This document shows positions 49,161-58,726 of a stretch of DNA of 64,000 nt, one piece after another. The notes under the pieces were generated by a model, which was not told the origin of the DNA, ran no database searches, and was given only the letters and a program-made list of their open reading frames with translations. Positions within the stretch are counted from its first letter, which is position 1. Each line of letters opens with the position of its first letter. The DNA lies in the NCBI GenBank assembly GCA_029593505.1, contig JAKTNI010000006.1:40225-104224 (forward strand), written 5' to 3'. A program made the translations under genes and the position numbers. This DNA comes from Streptococcus suis (GTDB taxonomy: Bacteria; Bacillota; Bacilli; Lactobacillales; Streptococcaceae).

Positions 49161-50519
49161 ATGAATAAAGAAGAACATTTTTGGCAGCGATTTATTGAGC
49201 TAGCTCAATCAAATTTCAAACCGTCTATCTATGATTTTTATGTTTCTGATGCAAAATTAATTGATATGACACAACAAAAAGCTGTCATTTTCTTAAATCG
49301 TCCTTTCAAAAAAGATTTTTGGGAGAAAAATTTTGAAGAATTGATGATTGCTGCTAGTTTTGAAATTTTTGGAGAGCCTCTCACTATAACCTATCAATTC
49401 ACAGAAGAGCAAAAAGACAGTGATCAAACACAAGTGATCCAACGTCAAGAAAATCCAAAAGATATTCTTTTAAAAGAAAGTCTGAGACCAGTTTATTCTG
49501 ATATAAAACCTCAGTATACCTTTACAAATTTTGTTCAAGGTGATAATAATCATTGGGCTAAAGCTGCTGCATTAGCAGTATCTGATAACTTAGGTGAACT
49601 ATACAATCCTCTATTTATATTTGGAGGACCTGGTCTTGGAAAGACACATATCTTAAATGCAATTGGTAATAAAGTCTTAGAAGATAACCCTCAAGCACGA
49701 ATAAAATATGTCTCTTCTGAAACGTTTATCAATGAATTTTTAGAACATCTGCGTCTGAACGATATGGAGAATTTCAAAAAAACCTATCGAAATTTGGATT
49801 TGCTGCTCATTGACGATATTCAATCGCTACGAAATAAGGCAACTACACAAGAAGAATTCTTCCATACTTTCAATGCTCTGCATGAAAAAAATAAGCAAAT
49901 TGTTCTTACTAGTGATCGAAATCCAGATTTCTTAGATAATTTGGAAGAACGCCTCGTTACACGTTTTAAATGGGGATTAACTAGTGAAATTACACCACCA
50001 GATTTTGAAACACGTATTGCGATTTTGCGCAATAAGTGTGAAATGTTACCTTACGAATTTACAAATGAAACCTTAGCTTATCTAGCAGGACAATTCGATT
50101 CCAATGTGCGTGATCTTGAAGGTGCTTTAAAAGATATTCATCTCATTGCTACCATGCGCCAATTATCTGAAATAACAGTAGAAGTGGCAGCAGAAGCTAT
50201 CCGATCAAGAAAACAAACAAACCCACAAAATACAGTCATACCGATTGAAAAAATCCAAACAGAAGTCGGAAATTTCTACGGTATCAGTCTAAAAGAATTG
50301 AAAGGTTCTAAACGTGTTCAACATATTGTCCATGCAAGACAGGTTGCTATGTTTTTAGTTCGTGAACTAACAGATAATTCTCTCCCAAAAATTGGAAAAG
50401 AATTTGGTAATCGTGATCATACAACCGTTATGCATGCTTACAACAAAATCAAAACTCTATTGTTAGAAGATGATAATTTAGAAATAGAAATTACAAGTAT
50501 CAAAAATAAACTTCGCTAA
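49161..50519 (+). CDS. dnaA: Chromosomal replication initiator DnaA
   Basis: A 452-residue AAA+ initiator: N-terminal domain I, a short linker, the AAA+ core with Walker [12 protein letters not shown] and Walker [11 protein letters not shown], and domain IV with the DnaA signature [15 protein letters not shown] near the C-terminus. A strong GAAAGGAGGGG site precedes the ATG. Confidence 0.98.
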   Translation: MNKEEHFWQRFIELAQSNFKPSIYDFYVSDAKLIDMTQQKAVIFLNRPFKKDFWEKNFEELMIAASFEIFGEPLTITYQFTEEQKDSDQTQVIQRQENPKDILLKESLRPVYSDIKPQYTFTNFVQGDNNHWAKAAALAVSDNLGELYNPLFIFGGPGLGKTHILNAIGNKVLEDNPQARIKYVSSETFINEFLEHLRLNDMENFKKTYRNLDLLLIDDIQSLRNKATTQEEFFHTFNALHEKNKQIVLTSDRNPDFLDNLEERLVTRFKWGLTSEITPPDFETRIAILRNKCEMLPYEFTNETLAYLAGQFDSNVRDLEGALKDIHLIATMRQLSEITVEVAAEAIRSRKQTNPQNTVIPIEKIQTEVGNFYGISLKELKGSKRVQHIVHARQVAMFLVRELTDNSLPKIGKEFGNRDHTTVMHAYNKIKTLLLEDDNLEIEITSIKNKLR

Positions 50520-50521
50520 CC

Positions 50522-50623
50522 TGTGTATAACTTATGAAAAATACTCCATTTTTTCCACAAGTTGTGAACAAGTATAATCGCTTTAGTGCTATACATTTTT
50601 TATACTTTTCCACATCATACACA
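50522..50623. other. oriC: DnaA-box cluster between dnaA and dnaN
   Basis: Boxes TGTGTATAA (50522-50530, minus, one mismatch), TTTTCCACA (50551-50559, plus), TGTGAACAA (50563-50571, minus, two mismatches), TTTTCCACA (50606-50614, plus) and the abutting TCATACACA (50615-50623, plus, two mismatches). Confidence 0.82.
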
Positions 50624-50627
50624 TATA

Positions 50628-50642
50628 CTACTATTACTATTA
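50628..50642. other. Candidate DnaA-trio unwinding element
   Basis: The phased triplets CTA-CTA-TTA-CTA-TTA are, on the complementary strand read 3' to 5', GAT-GAT-AAT-GAT-AAT, the DnaA-trio pattern. They lie 4 bases beyond two tandem same-orientation DnaA boxes, in AT-rich DNA, as in the Bacillus subtilis basal unwinding system. Confidence 0.65.
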
Positions 50643-50672
50643 ACATTATAGATACTAAATAAAGGAGAATCC

Positions 50673-51809
50673 ATGATTCAATTTTCAATAAATAAAACTG
50701 TGTTTTTACAAGCACTTAATATCACTAAAAGAGCTATCAGTAGTAAAAATGCTATTCCAATTCTTTCAACTGTTAAAATTACTGTAACAAATGATGGTAT
50801 TACTTTAACTGGTTCAAATGGTCAAATTTCTATTGAACATTTTATTTCTAGTCAAGATGAAAATGCAGGATTACTGATCAATTCATCAGGTTCCATTTTA
50901 CTAGAAGCAAACTTCTTTATAAATGTTGTCTCTAGTATGCCTGATTTAGTTTTAGATTTTAATGAAATTGAACAAAAACAAGTTGTTTTAACAAGTGGCA
51001 AATCTGAAATTACTCTAAAAGGGAAAGAATCAGAGCAATATCCTCGTTTACAAGAAGTTCCAACTTCAAAACCTCTGGTATTGGAAACTAAAATTTTAAA
51101 ACAAACAATTAATGAAACTGCTTTTGCTGCTTCAACTCAAGAAAGTCGTCCAATTTTAACAGGTGTTCATTTTGTATTAACAAATTATAAAAATTTAAAA
51201 ACTGTAGCAACAGATTCTCACCGTATGAGTCAACGTAAATTAGTTTTAGATAAATTTGGTGATGATTTTAATGTTGTGATTCCAAGTCGTTCTCTTCGTG
51301 AATTTTCAGCTGTTTTTACAGATGATATTGAAACAGTAGAGGTCTATTTCTCTAATAATCAAATTCTTTTTAGAAGCGATAATATTAGCTTTTATACACG
51401 GTTGCTAGAAGGAACGTATCCAGACACAGATCGTCTCATACCAACAGAATTTAAGACAACTGTCATTTTTGATACAGCTAATCTTCGACATTCAATGGAA
51501 CGTGCTCGACTTCTTTCAAATGCAACTCAAAACGGTACTGTTAAGTTAGAAATTACGAATAATCTTGTATCAGCGCATGTTCATTCACCAGAAGTTGGAC
51601 GAGTAAATGAAGAATTAGATACTTTAGAAGTAACTGGTGAAGATTTAGTGATTAGTTTTAATCCAACTTATTTGATAGAGGCTTTAAAGGCAATTAATAG
51701 CGAGCAAGTTACAATTAGCTTTATTTCATCTGTACGTCCATTTACTTTGATGCCAAATAGTGAAAGTGAAGAGTTTATTCAACTCATTACACCTGTTCGT
51801 ACCAACTAA
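50673..51809 (+). CDS. dnaN: DNA polymerase III beta subunit (sliding clamp)
   Basis: A 378-residue clamp with three repeated domains. It begins MIQFSINKTVFLQALNITKRAISSK and ends with LITPVRTN, the typical beta-clamp C-terminus. An AAAGGAG site precedes the ATG. Its position after dnaA is universal in Firmicutes. Confidence 0.98.
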   Translation: MIQFSINKTVFLQALNITKRAISSKNAIPILSTVKITVTNDGITLTGSNGQISIEHFISSQDENAGLLINSSGSILLEANFFINVVSSMPDLVLDFNEIEQKQVVLTSGKSEITLKGKESEQYPRLQEVPTSKPLVLETKILKQTINETAFAASTQESRPILTGVHFVLTNYKNLKTVATDSHRMSQRKLVLDKFGDDFNVVIPSRSLREFSAVFTDDIETVEVYFSNNQILFRSDNISFYTRLLEGTYPDTDRLIPTEFKTTVIFDTANLRHSMERARLLSNATQNGTVKLEITNNLVSAHVHSPEVGRVNEELDTLEVTGEDLVISFNPTYLIEALKAINSEQVTISFISSVRPFTLMPNSESEEFIQLITPVRTN

Positions 51810-51817
51810 TAAAATGG

Positions 51818-51838
51818 AAACGGTCCAACAGGCCGTTT
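51818..51838 (+). terminator. Terminator after dnaN
   Basis: AAACGG-CC / GG-CCGTTT stem followed by TTATG, 8 bases past the dnaN stop. Confidence 0.65.
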
Positions 51839-51886
51839 TTATGCTATACTGAGGTAAGAATATTTTGTAATATATCAGGAGTAATT

Positions 51887-52090
51887 ATGTATCAATTGGG
51901 ATCTTTTATAGAAATGAAAAAACCGCATGCTTGTGTTATAAAATCTACAGGTAAAAAAGCAAATAAGTGGGAAGTTATTCGTTTGGGAGCCGATATTAAA
52001 ATCCGTTGTAGCAATTGTGACCATGTAGTCATGATGAGTCGATACAATTTTGAACGTAAGATGAGAAAAATTCTGTCAAGTGAAGAGTAG
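51887..52090 (+). CDS. DUF951 family small protein
   Basis: A 67-residue protein with a probable zinc-binding pair (CSNCDHVVMMSRYNFERK) and the conserved HACVIKSTGKKANKWEVIRLG. DUF951 (YyzM-like) proteins lie between dnaN and ychF in many Firmicutes; their function is unknown. A possible -10 TATACT lies at 51845-51850. Confidence 0.88.
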   Translation: MYQLGSFIEMKKPHACVIKSTGKKANKWEVIRLGADIKIRCSNCDHVVMMSRYNFERKMRKILSSEE

Positions 52091-52192
52091 TTGACAATTT
52101 GCAACTACCAGTTGCGACTATTTCTTAAAAAGTGCTCGTTAATCGCTCATTTTTTGGTTATACTACTTAGAAAAAAGAGAAAGAGGAACACG

Positions 52193-52474
52193 ATGAATCA
52201 ATTAGCACAACAAATTAAGAACTTACGTACCACTAAACAGCTATCTCAAGATGATTTAGCAGAGAAAGTTTATATTTCCCGTCAAGCAATCTCAAAATGG
52301 GAAAATAATGAAGCAACACCAGACCTAGATAATCTAATTCAACTAGCAGATATTTTTGGAGTTAGTCTTGATTATTTAGTTCTTGGAAAAGAGCTTGAGA
52401 AAGTAATTGAGAATATTATTGAAACCAAACAGGAACAATCTATGAATATCTGGGAATTTATAGCAGGTTATTGA
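52193..52474 (+). CDS. XRE-family regulator, probably shortened by a nonsense mutation
   Basis: A 93-residue protein with a complete N-terminal helix-turn-helix (LSQDDLAEKVYISRQAISKWEN, split here by its loop), ending …MNIWEFIAGY at a TGA. After that stop the same frame stays open for 22 hydrophobic codons (FFPIGGMILWFLRG segment) to 52541-52543. The intact form would be about 116 residues with a C-terminal membrane helix; one TGG-to-TGA change would explain it. Start ATG at 52193 is preferred, as it follows AAAGAGGA. Confidence 0.75.
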   Translation: MNQLAQQIKNLRTTKQLSQDDLAEKVYISRQAISKWENNEATPDLDNLIQLADIFGVSLDYLVLGKELEKVIENIIETKQEQSMNIWEFIAGY

Positions 52475-52623
52475 TGGATATTTTTTCCAATAGGAGGAAT
52501 GATATTGTGGTTTTTAAGAGGTGTGGTAGATATTTTTAAATGAGTTTGTCACTAGACAAGCTTTTTCTATTTTTTTCTGCTATAATGATAAGGATTGAAA
52601 AAATGTAACGGAGACTATTGATT

Positions 52624-53739
52624 ATGGCTTTAACAGCAGGTATTGTTGGTTTACCAAATGTTGGAAAATCAACCCTATTTAATGCAATTACAAAGGCAGG
52701 AGCAGAAGCTGCTAACTATCCGTTTGCGACGATTGATCCAAATGTGGGTATGGTAGAAGTTCCTGATGAGCGTTTGCAAAAATTGACAGAGCTTATCACT
52801 CCTAAAAAGACAGTTCCAACAACGTTTGAATTTACTGATATTGCCGGTATTGTAAAAGGTGCCTCTAAAGGCGAGGGATTGGGCAATAAATTTTTGGCTA
52901 ATATTCGTGAAGTTGATGCTATTGTTCATGTGGTTCGTGCTTTTGATGATGAGAATGTCATGCGTGAACAAGGTCGTGAATCTGACTTTGTAGATCCTTT
53001 AGCAGATATTGAAACGATTAATTTGGAATTGATTTTAGCAGATTTAGAGAGCATCAATAAACGCTATGCGCGTGTGGAAAAAATGGCTCGTACGCAAAAA
53101 GATAAAGATTCAGTCGCAGAGTTTGCAGTTCTTGAAAAAATAAAACCTGTCCTTGAAGACGGAAAATCAGCTCGGACAATTGACTTTACAGATGAAGAGC
53201 AAAAAATCGTTAAGCAACTTTTCCTTTTAACGACTAAACCTGTTCTTTATGTAGCCAATGTTGATGAGGATAGAGTTTCTGAGCCAGATGATATTGAGTA
53301 TGTGAAACAAATTCGTGAATTTGCATCCACTGAAAATGCAGAAGTTGTCGTTATTTCAGCACGTGCAGAAGAAGAAATTTCGGAACTTGATGATGAAGAT
53401 AAGGGTGAATTTTTAGAAGCTCTTGGTTTAACAGAATCTGGTGTGGATAAGTTGACACGTGCAGCATATCATTTACTTGGTTTAGGAACATACTTTACAG
53501 CAGGTGAAAAAGAAGTTCGTGCATGGACTTTTAAACGTGGCATTAAAGCACCACAAGCAGCGGGAATTATCCATTCAGACTTTGAAAAAGGCTTTATCCG
53601 TGCAGTAACCATGTCCTACGATGATTTGATTCAGTATGGCAGTGAGAAAGCTGTCAAGGAAGCAGGACGTCTTCGTGAAGAAGGAAAAGAGTATATCGTT
53701 CAAGATGGGGATATTATGGAATTCCGCTTTAATGTTTGA
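52624..53739 (+). CDS. ychF: Redox-regulated ATPase/GTPase YchF (OLA1 family)
   Basis: A 371-residue Obg-related P-loop NTPase that prefers ATP. It has GLPNVGKSTLFNA at residues 8-20, switch motif DIAGIVKGASKGEGLGN, an NxxE-type G4 in place of NKxD (YVANVDED), a coiled-coil insertion and a C-terminal TGS domain. Start ATG at 52624 is ten bases after GGAG. A TATAAT lies at 52581-52586. Confidence 0.96.
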   Translation: MALTAGIVGLPNVGKSTLFNAITKAGAEAANYPFATIDPNVGMVEVPDERLQKLTELITPKKTVPTTFEFTDIAGIVKGASKGEGLGNKFLANIREVDAIVHVVRAFDDENVMREQGRESDFVDPLADIETINLELILADLESINKRYARVEKMARTQKDKDSVAEFAVLEKIKPVLEDGKSARTIDFTDEEQKIVKQLFLLTTKPVLYVANVDEDRVSEPDDIEYVKQIREFASTENAEVVVISARAEEEISELDDEDKGEFLEALGLTESGVDKLTRAAYHLLGLGTYFTAGEKEVRAWTFKRGIKAPQAAGIIHSDFEKGFIRAVTMSYDDLIQYGSEKAVKEAGRLREEGKEYIVQDGDIMEFRFNV

Positions 53740-53815
53740 TTGGTAAAATACCATCATAAATATTTTTGATATTGTAGTGTAGACATACTCTATTTTAACT
53801 TTTGAATAGCTACTA

Positions 53816-53836
53816 GGTTGGAAAGACTTTCCAACC
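53816..53836 (+). terminator. Terminator between ychF and pth
   Basis: GGTTGGAA / TTCCAACC stem with an AGAC-type loop followed by CTTTTAA, ending 23 bases before pth. Confidence 0.75.
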
Positions 53837-53859
53837 CTTTTAACATTTGAGGAGAAAGA

Positions 53860-54429
53860 ATGACACGATTGATTATAGGTCTAGGAAATCCAGGGGATCG
53901 CTATTTTGAAACAAAGCATAATGTTGGTTTTATGTTGGTAGATAAGGTTGCAAAACGTGAAAATGTTAGCTTTACTCATGATAAAATTTTCCAAGCAGAT
54001 ATCGCAACTACTTTTATGAATGGTGAGAAGATTTTTTTGATTAAACCGACTACTTTTATGAACGAGTCAGGTAAAGCAGTTCAAGCTTTGATGACTTATT
54101 ATGGTTTAGATGCTACTGATATTTTAATCATTTATGATGATTTAGATATGACAGTTGGAAAAATTCGTTTTCGCCGTAACGGCTCTGCAGGTGGTCATAA
54201 TGGAATAAAATCCATTATTAAACATTTAGGAACTCAAGAATTTGATCGAATAAAAATTGGAATCGGTCGTCCTAAAGGAAAAATGAGTGTTGTACACCAT
54301 GTCTTATCAGGTTTTGATACAGAGGATAGGATAGAGATTGATTTAGCATTAGAAAAACTTGACAAGGCTGTAAACTATTATTTAATAGAAGAAGATTTCG
54401 ATACCATTATGAGAAAGTTTAACGGATAA
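53860..54429 (+). CDS. pth: Peptidyl-tRNA hydrolase
   Basis: Recycles peptidyl-tRNA by cleaving the ester bond. The 189-residue protein begins with IIGLGNPGDRYFETKHNVGF containing the catalytic His and conserved Asn; PTTFMNESGKAV and GSAGGHNGIKSI complete the signature. The stop overlaps the mfd ATG by one base (TAATG). Confidence 0.97.
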   Translation: MTRLIIGLGNPGDRYFETKHNVGFMLVDKVAKRENVSFTHDKIFQADIATTFMNGEKIFLIKPTTFMNESGKAVQALMTYYGLDATDILIIYDDLDMTVGKIRFRRNGSAGGHNGIKSIIKHLGTQEFDRIKIGIGRPKGKMSVVHHVLSGFDTEDRIEIDLALEKLDKAVNYYLIEEDFDTIMRKFNG

Positions 54430-57400
54430 TGAAAATAGTAGATTTTTTCCACAAGAATAAGCAAATCAATCAGTGGCAAGCAGGATTGAGTAAGTCAAGC
54501 CGTCAATTGTTATTAGGATTATCAGAAACTAGTAAATGTTTAGCAATGGCTAGTGCTTATGATACTTTAAATGAGAAGATTCTGATTGTGACTGCTACAC
54601 AAAATGAAGCTGAAAAATTAGTATCCGACTTATCTGCTATAATTGGCAGTGAAAAAGTTTACAATTTCTTTACAGATGATAGTCCTATGACTGAATTTAT
54701 TTTTGCTTCCAAAGAAAAGATTCAGTCTCGTATTGATAGTTTAAATTTTTTAACGGATATACACTCTTCAGGTATTCTAGTAGCTAGTGTAGCAGCTTGT
54801 CGTATTCTATTACCAAATCCAGAAATTTATAAGAGTTCTAAACTTCAATTAGAAGTTGGTCAAGAAATAGAACTTGACAGTATTGTAAAGAAATTGGTTG
54901 ACATTGGTTATAAAAAAGTATCGAGAGTATTAACTCATGGTGAATTTAGTCAAAGAGGTGATATTCTAGATATTTTTGAAATGCAGGCAGATTTACCTTA
55001 CCGTTTAGAATTTTTTGGTGATGAAATTGATGGAATTAGAATATTTGATGTTGACAGTCAAAAATCTTTAGAGAATTGTCAGTGTATCTTCTTATCGCCA
55101 GCATCAGATATTATTTTAACAGCTAATGATTATCATCGAGCTAGTCAAAAAATTGAGACAGCAATTGCTCATTCTATTGAAGAACAGCAACAATCGTATT
55201 TAAGAGAAATTTTAGCAGATATGAAGTCTGACTATCGCCATCCAGATACTCGTAAATTCCTATCTTTTTTATATGAAGATATGTGGACTTTGTTAGATTA
55301 TATACCTAAAGCTTCTCCATTATTTTTTGATGACTTTCATAAAATCATCGATAAACAGGCGCAGTTTGAAAAAGAAGTTGCTGATTTATTGACAAATGAT
55401 TTACAAAAGTATAAATCTGTGTCAAGTCTTCAGTATTTTGCTTCAATTTATTCAGAATTTAAAACATATAAACCAGCTACTTTTTTTTCAAATTTTCAAA
55501 AAGGACTGGGAAATGTAAAATTTGATGCTATTTATCAATTTTCTCAACATTCTATACAAGAATTTTTTCATCAAATACCTTTATTAAAAGAAGAATTGAA
55601 TCGTTATCTAAAATCTGACAGCACTGTTATTATTCAAGCAAATTCTAAAAATAGTTTACAGAGTTTACAAAAATCTTTACAGGAATATGACATTACCCTA
55701 CCATATTATGAAGCTGATCAGCTAGTTGTCGGTCAACAGCAAATAACAGTTGGTCAATTATCAGCGGGATTTCATTTTATGGATGAAAAGTTGGTATTGA
55801 TTACAGAAAAAGAGCTATTTAATAAAAAAATTAAACGAAAAATTCGTAGAACAAATCTATCCAATGTTGAACGTATAAAAGATTATAGTGAATTATCAGT
55901 AGGAGATTATGTTGTTCACCATATTCATGGTATTGGGCAGTACTTGGGTATTGAAACAATTGAAATTTCTGGTATTCATAGAGATTATCTAACTGTTCAA
56001 TATCAAAATGCTGATCGAATTTCTATTCCAGTTGATCAAATTGATCTTCTTTCTAAATATCTAGCATCAGACGGAAAAACTCCTAAAGTCAATAAGTTGA
56101 ACGATGGTCGTTTCCAAAGAACTAAACAGAAAGTACAAAAGCAAGTTGAAGATATTGCAGATGATTTGATAAAGTTATATGCTGAACGTAGTCAATTAAA
56201 AGGATTTGCATTTTCTCCAGATGATAAGAATCAGGTAGAATTTGACAATTACTTTACATATGTTGAAACGGATGATCAACTTCGATCCATAGATGAAATA
56301 AAAAGAGATATGGAAAAGGATACACCTATGGATCGATTATTAGTTGGAGATGTTGGTTTTGGAAAAACAGAGGTAGCAATGCGAGCAGCATTTAAAGCAG
56401 TTAATGATGGGAAACAAGTAGCTATTTTGGTTCCTACAACTGTCTTAGCTCAACAACATTACGCAAATTTCCAGCAGCGATTTTCTGAATTTCCAGTCAA
56501 TATTGATGTTATTAGTCGCTTTAAAACAAAACAAGAGCAAAAAGATACACTTGAAAGGTTAAAAAAAGGACAGGTGGATATCTTGATTGGGACACATCGC
56601 CTTCTTTCAAATGATGTTATATTTTCTGATTTAGGTTTACTTGTGATTGACGAAGAACAACGATTTGGTGTAAAGCATAAAGAACGTTTAAAGGAATTAA
56701 AGAAAAAAATAGACGTACTCACTTTAACAGCAACACCTATTCCAAGAACTCTTCAACTGTCTATGCTGGGTATTCGTGATTTATCTGTTATTGAAACTCC
56801 TCCAACAAACCGATATCCTGTGCAAACCTATGTCATGGAAAATAACTCATCTGTCATTCGTGATGCTATTATTCGTGAAGTAGATAGAGGGGGACAAGTT
56901 TACTATCTTTACAATAAAGTTGACACGATTGAAAATAAAGTAACTGAATTAAAAGCTATTGTTCCAGAAGCAAGTATTGTCTATGTTCATGGACAGATGT
57001 CAGAAATTCAATTAGAAAATACTCTCTACTCATTTTTAGAAGGCGATTATGATGTACTAGTAACAACAACCATTATTGAAACAGGTGTCGATATTCCTAA
57101 TGTAAATACTTTATTTATTGAAAATGCCGATCATATGGGTTTGTCAACACTTTATCAATTAAGAGGAAGAGTAGGACGTTCCAATCGTATTGCTTATGCG
57201 TACCTTATGTATAGACCAGATAAGAAATTGACAGAAGTAGCTGAGAAACGTTTGGAAGCTATAAAAGGTTTTACTGAATTAGGATCAGGCTTTAAGATTG
57301 CTATGCAGGATTTATCAATTCGTGGAGCAGGGAATATTCTAGGGGCAGCTCAATCTGGATTTATAGATTCTGTTGGCTATGAGCTGTATTCTGAGTTATT

Positions 57401-57917
57401 AGAGAAAGCTATTTTAGAAAAACAAGGAAAGCAAATCCAACGTCAGAAAAGTCATTCAGAAATCAATCTGCAGCTAGATGCTTATTTACCAAGTGATTAT
57501 ATTTCTGATCAACGACAAAAAATTGAGATTTACAAACGTATCAAAAATATTGACAGTTATGTAAATTATCAAGAATTACAAGAAGAATTGATAGATCGTT
57601 TTGGTGAATATCCTGATGTTGTTGCTTATTTGCTTGAAATAGGCTTACTTAAATGTTACTTAGACCAAGTTTTTTGTCAGACACTAATTAAAAGAAATCA
57701 ACAAGTAATTGTCACCTTTGAACCTGTAGCAGGACAACTTTTTCTAACTCAAGATTACTTTGAAGCTGTATCTGTAACTAATCTCAAGGCTCAAATGATG
57801 GAAAATAAGGGGAAATTAGAAGTTGTTTTTACTACTCATCAGAAGAAAGATTATGAAATTCTTGAAGAATTAATCCACTTCTCAGAAAAATTATTAGAAA
57901 TAAAGAATAGAAAATAG
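54429..57917 (+). CDS. mfd: Transcription-repair coupling factor Mfd
   Basis: An 1162-residue ATPase that removes stalled RNA polymerase and recruits UvrA. It has the N-terminal UvrB-homology region, the CarD-like polymerase-interacting domain (SVGDYVVHHIHGIGQYLGIE, about residues 489-508), a RecG-like translocase with Walker A GDVGFGKTEVAM and DEEQ box VIDEEQRFG, and the C-terminal TRCF domain. Full length for the family. Confidence 0.97.
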   Translation: MKIVDFFHKNKQINQWQAGLSKSSRQLLLGLSETSKCLAMASAYDTLNEKILIVTATQNEAEKLVSDLSAIIGSEKVYNFFTDDSPMTEFIFASKEKIQSRIDSLNFLTDIHSSGILVASVAACRILLPNPEIYKSSKLQLEVGQEIELDSIVKKLVDIGYKKVSRVLTHGEFSQRGDILDIFEMQADLPYRLEFFGDEIDGIRIFDVDSQKSLENCQCIFLSPASDIILTANDYHRASQKIETAIAHSIEEQQQSYLREILADMKSDYRHPDTRKFLSFLYEDMWTLLDYIPKASPLFFDDFHKIIDKQAQFEKEVADLLTNDLQKYKSVSSLQYFASIYSEFKTYKPATFFSNFQKGLGNVKFDAIYQFSQHSIQEFFHQIPLLKEELNRYLKSDSTVIIQANSKNSLQSLQKSLQEYDITLPYYEADQLVVGQQQITVGQLSAGFHFMDEKLVLITEKELFNKKIKRKIRRTNLSNVERIKDYSELSVGDYVVHHIHGIGQYLGIETIEISGIHRDYLTVQYQNADRISIPVDQIDLLSKYLASDGKTPKVNKLNDGRFQRTKQKVQKQVEDIADDLIKLYAERSQLKGFAFSPDDKNQVEFDNYFTYVETDDQLRSIDEIKRDMEKDTPMDRLLVGDVGFGKTEVAMRAAFKAVNDGKQVAILVPTTVLAQQHYANFQQRFSEFPVNIDVISRFKTKQEQKDTLERLKKGQVDILIGTHRLLSNDVIFSDLGLLVIDEEQRFGVKHKERLKELKKKIDVLTLTATPIPRTLQLSMLGIRDLSVIETPPTNRYPVQTYVMENNSSVIRDAIIREVDRGGQVYYLYNKVDTIENKVTELKAIVPEASIVYVHGQMSEIQLENTLYSFLEGDYDVLVTTTIIETGVDIPNVNTLFIENADHMGLSTLYQLRGRVGRSNRIAYAYLMYRPDKKLTEVAEKRLEAIKGFTELGSGFKIAMQDLSIRGAGNILGAAQSGFIDSVGYELYSELLEKAILEKQGKQIQRQKSHSEINLQLDAYLPSDYISDQRQKIEIYKRIKNIDSYVNYQELQEELIDRFGEYPDVVAYLLEIGLLKCYLDQVFCQTLIKRNQQVIVTFEPVAGQLFLTQDYFEAVSVTNLKAQMMENKGKLEVVFTTHQKKDYEILEELIHFSEKLLEIKNRK

Positions 57918-57974
57918 AATAAATTTTCCAAATGTACTGAAAAATGGTAGAATATTTACTTGAGGTAATCTAAT

Positions 57975-58247
57975 ATGAGACTAGATAAATATTTAAAAGT
58001 ATCCCGTATTATCAAACGAAGAACAGTTGCAAAAGAAGTAGCCGATAAAGGGAGAATTAAAATTAATGGTATTTTGGCAAAATCATCAACTTATGTGAAG
58101 ATAAATGATCAAATAGAAATTCAATTTGGTAATAAAGTATTAACTGTAAAAGTACTTGAAATAAAAGACTCCACGAAAAAAGAAGATGCACTAAAAATGT
58201 ATGAAATTATCAGTGAAAAAAGGATTGCAATAGATGAAAAAATCTAA
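57975..58247 (+). CDS. rqcP: S4-domain ribosome quality-control protein RqcP (YabO)
   Basis: A 90-residue S4 RNA-binding protein ([20 protein letters not shown]). RqcP assists RqcH in adding alanine tails to nascent chains on stalled 50S subunits (family knowledge). It overlaps the ftsB-like gene by 14 bases. Confidence 0.9.
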   Translation: MRLDKYLKVSRIIKRRTVAKEVADKGRIKINGILAKSSTYVKINDQIEIQFGNKVLTVKVLEIKDSTKKEDALKMYEIISEKRIAIDEKI

Positions 58248-58602
58248 AATTTTACAATTAAATAATGATTTCATTCAGCTAGAACGTAAAAAATACCAAA
58301 TTCAATTTGAAGAACGTCAACAGAAAAATCGTTTCATGGGCGCTATTCTTATTTTGGTTATTTTTCTCTTTATGTTGCCAACATATAATCTTGTAGCTGC
58401 ATACACAGAACTACAGAAACAAGAACAGAAACTGATTGAATTAGAAAATAATTATCAGGAATTAACAAAACAACAGAAAAAAGAAGCTGAAATGGTTGCA
58501 AAATTGAAAAATGAAGAATATGCTGCAAAATATGTACGTGCTAAGTATCAGTATTCAAAAGAAGGAGAGTTTGTTTACAATATTCCGGGGTTACCCAAAT
58601 GA
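58234..58602 (+). CDS. Septum formation initiator, FtsB/DivIC family
   Basis: A 122-residue bitopic protein: cytoplasmic N-terminus, one span ([20 protein letters not shown], about residues 34-53), then a coiled coil ([20 protein letters not shown]) and a C-terminal segment with [16 protein letters not shown] typical of DivIC. It forms the FtsL-DivIC-DivIB divisome subcomplex. Confidence 0.92.
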   Translation: MKKSKILQLNNDFIQLERKKYQIQFEERQQKNRFMGAILILVIFLFMLPTYNLVAAYTELQKQEQKLIELENNYQELTKQQKKEAEMVAKLKNEEYAAKYVRAKYQYSKEGEFVYNIPGLPK

Positions 58603-58709
58603 CAACATCAATCTTAAAGATAGTAGAACAGTTCTTGCAGCATTCTGATGAAAAATTAGAAGAATTATCAAAAAAAAATAGAGAATTAAAACTAGACGAA
58701 AAAGAATAA
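58599..58709 (+). CDS. Small conserved ORF between divIC and the serine hydrolase
   Basis: A 36-residue frame ([20 protein letters not shown] …) that overlaps the divIC stop by four bases (ATGA) and ends 17 bases before the next gene. The peptide is an acidic/basic amphipathic helix. A small protein of unknown function occupies the same position in S. pneumoniae, which supports it being real. Confidence 0.65.
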   Translation: MTTSILKIVEQFLQHSDEKLEELSKKNRELKLDEKE

Positions 58710-58726
58710 AATAGGAAGGAGGGAGT

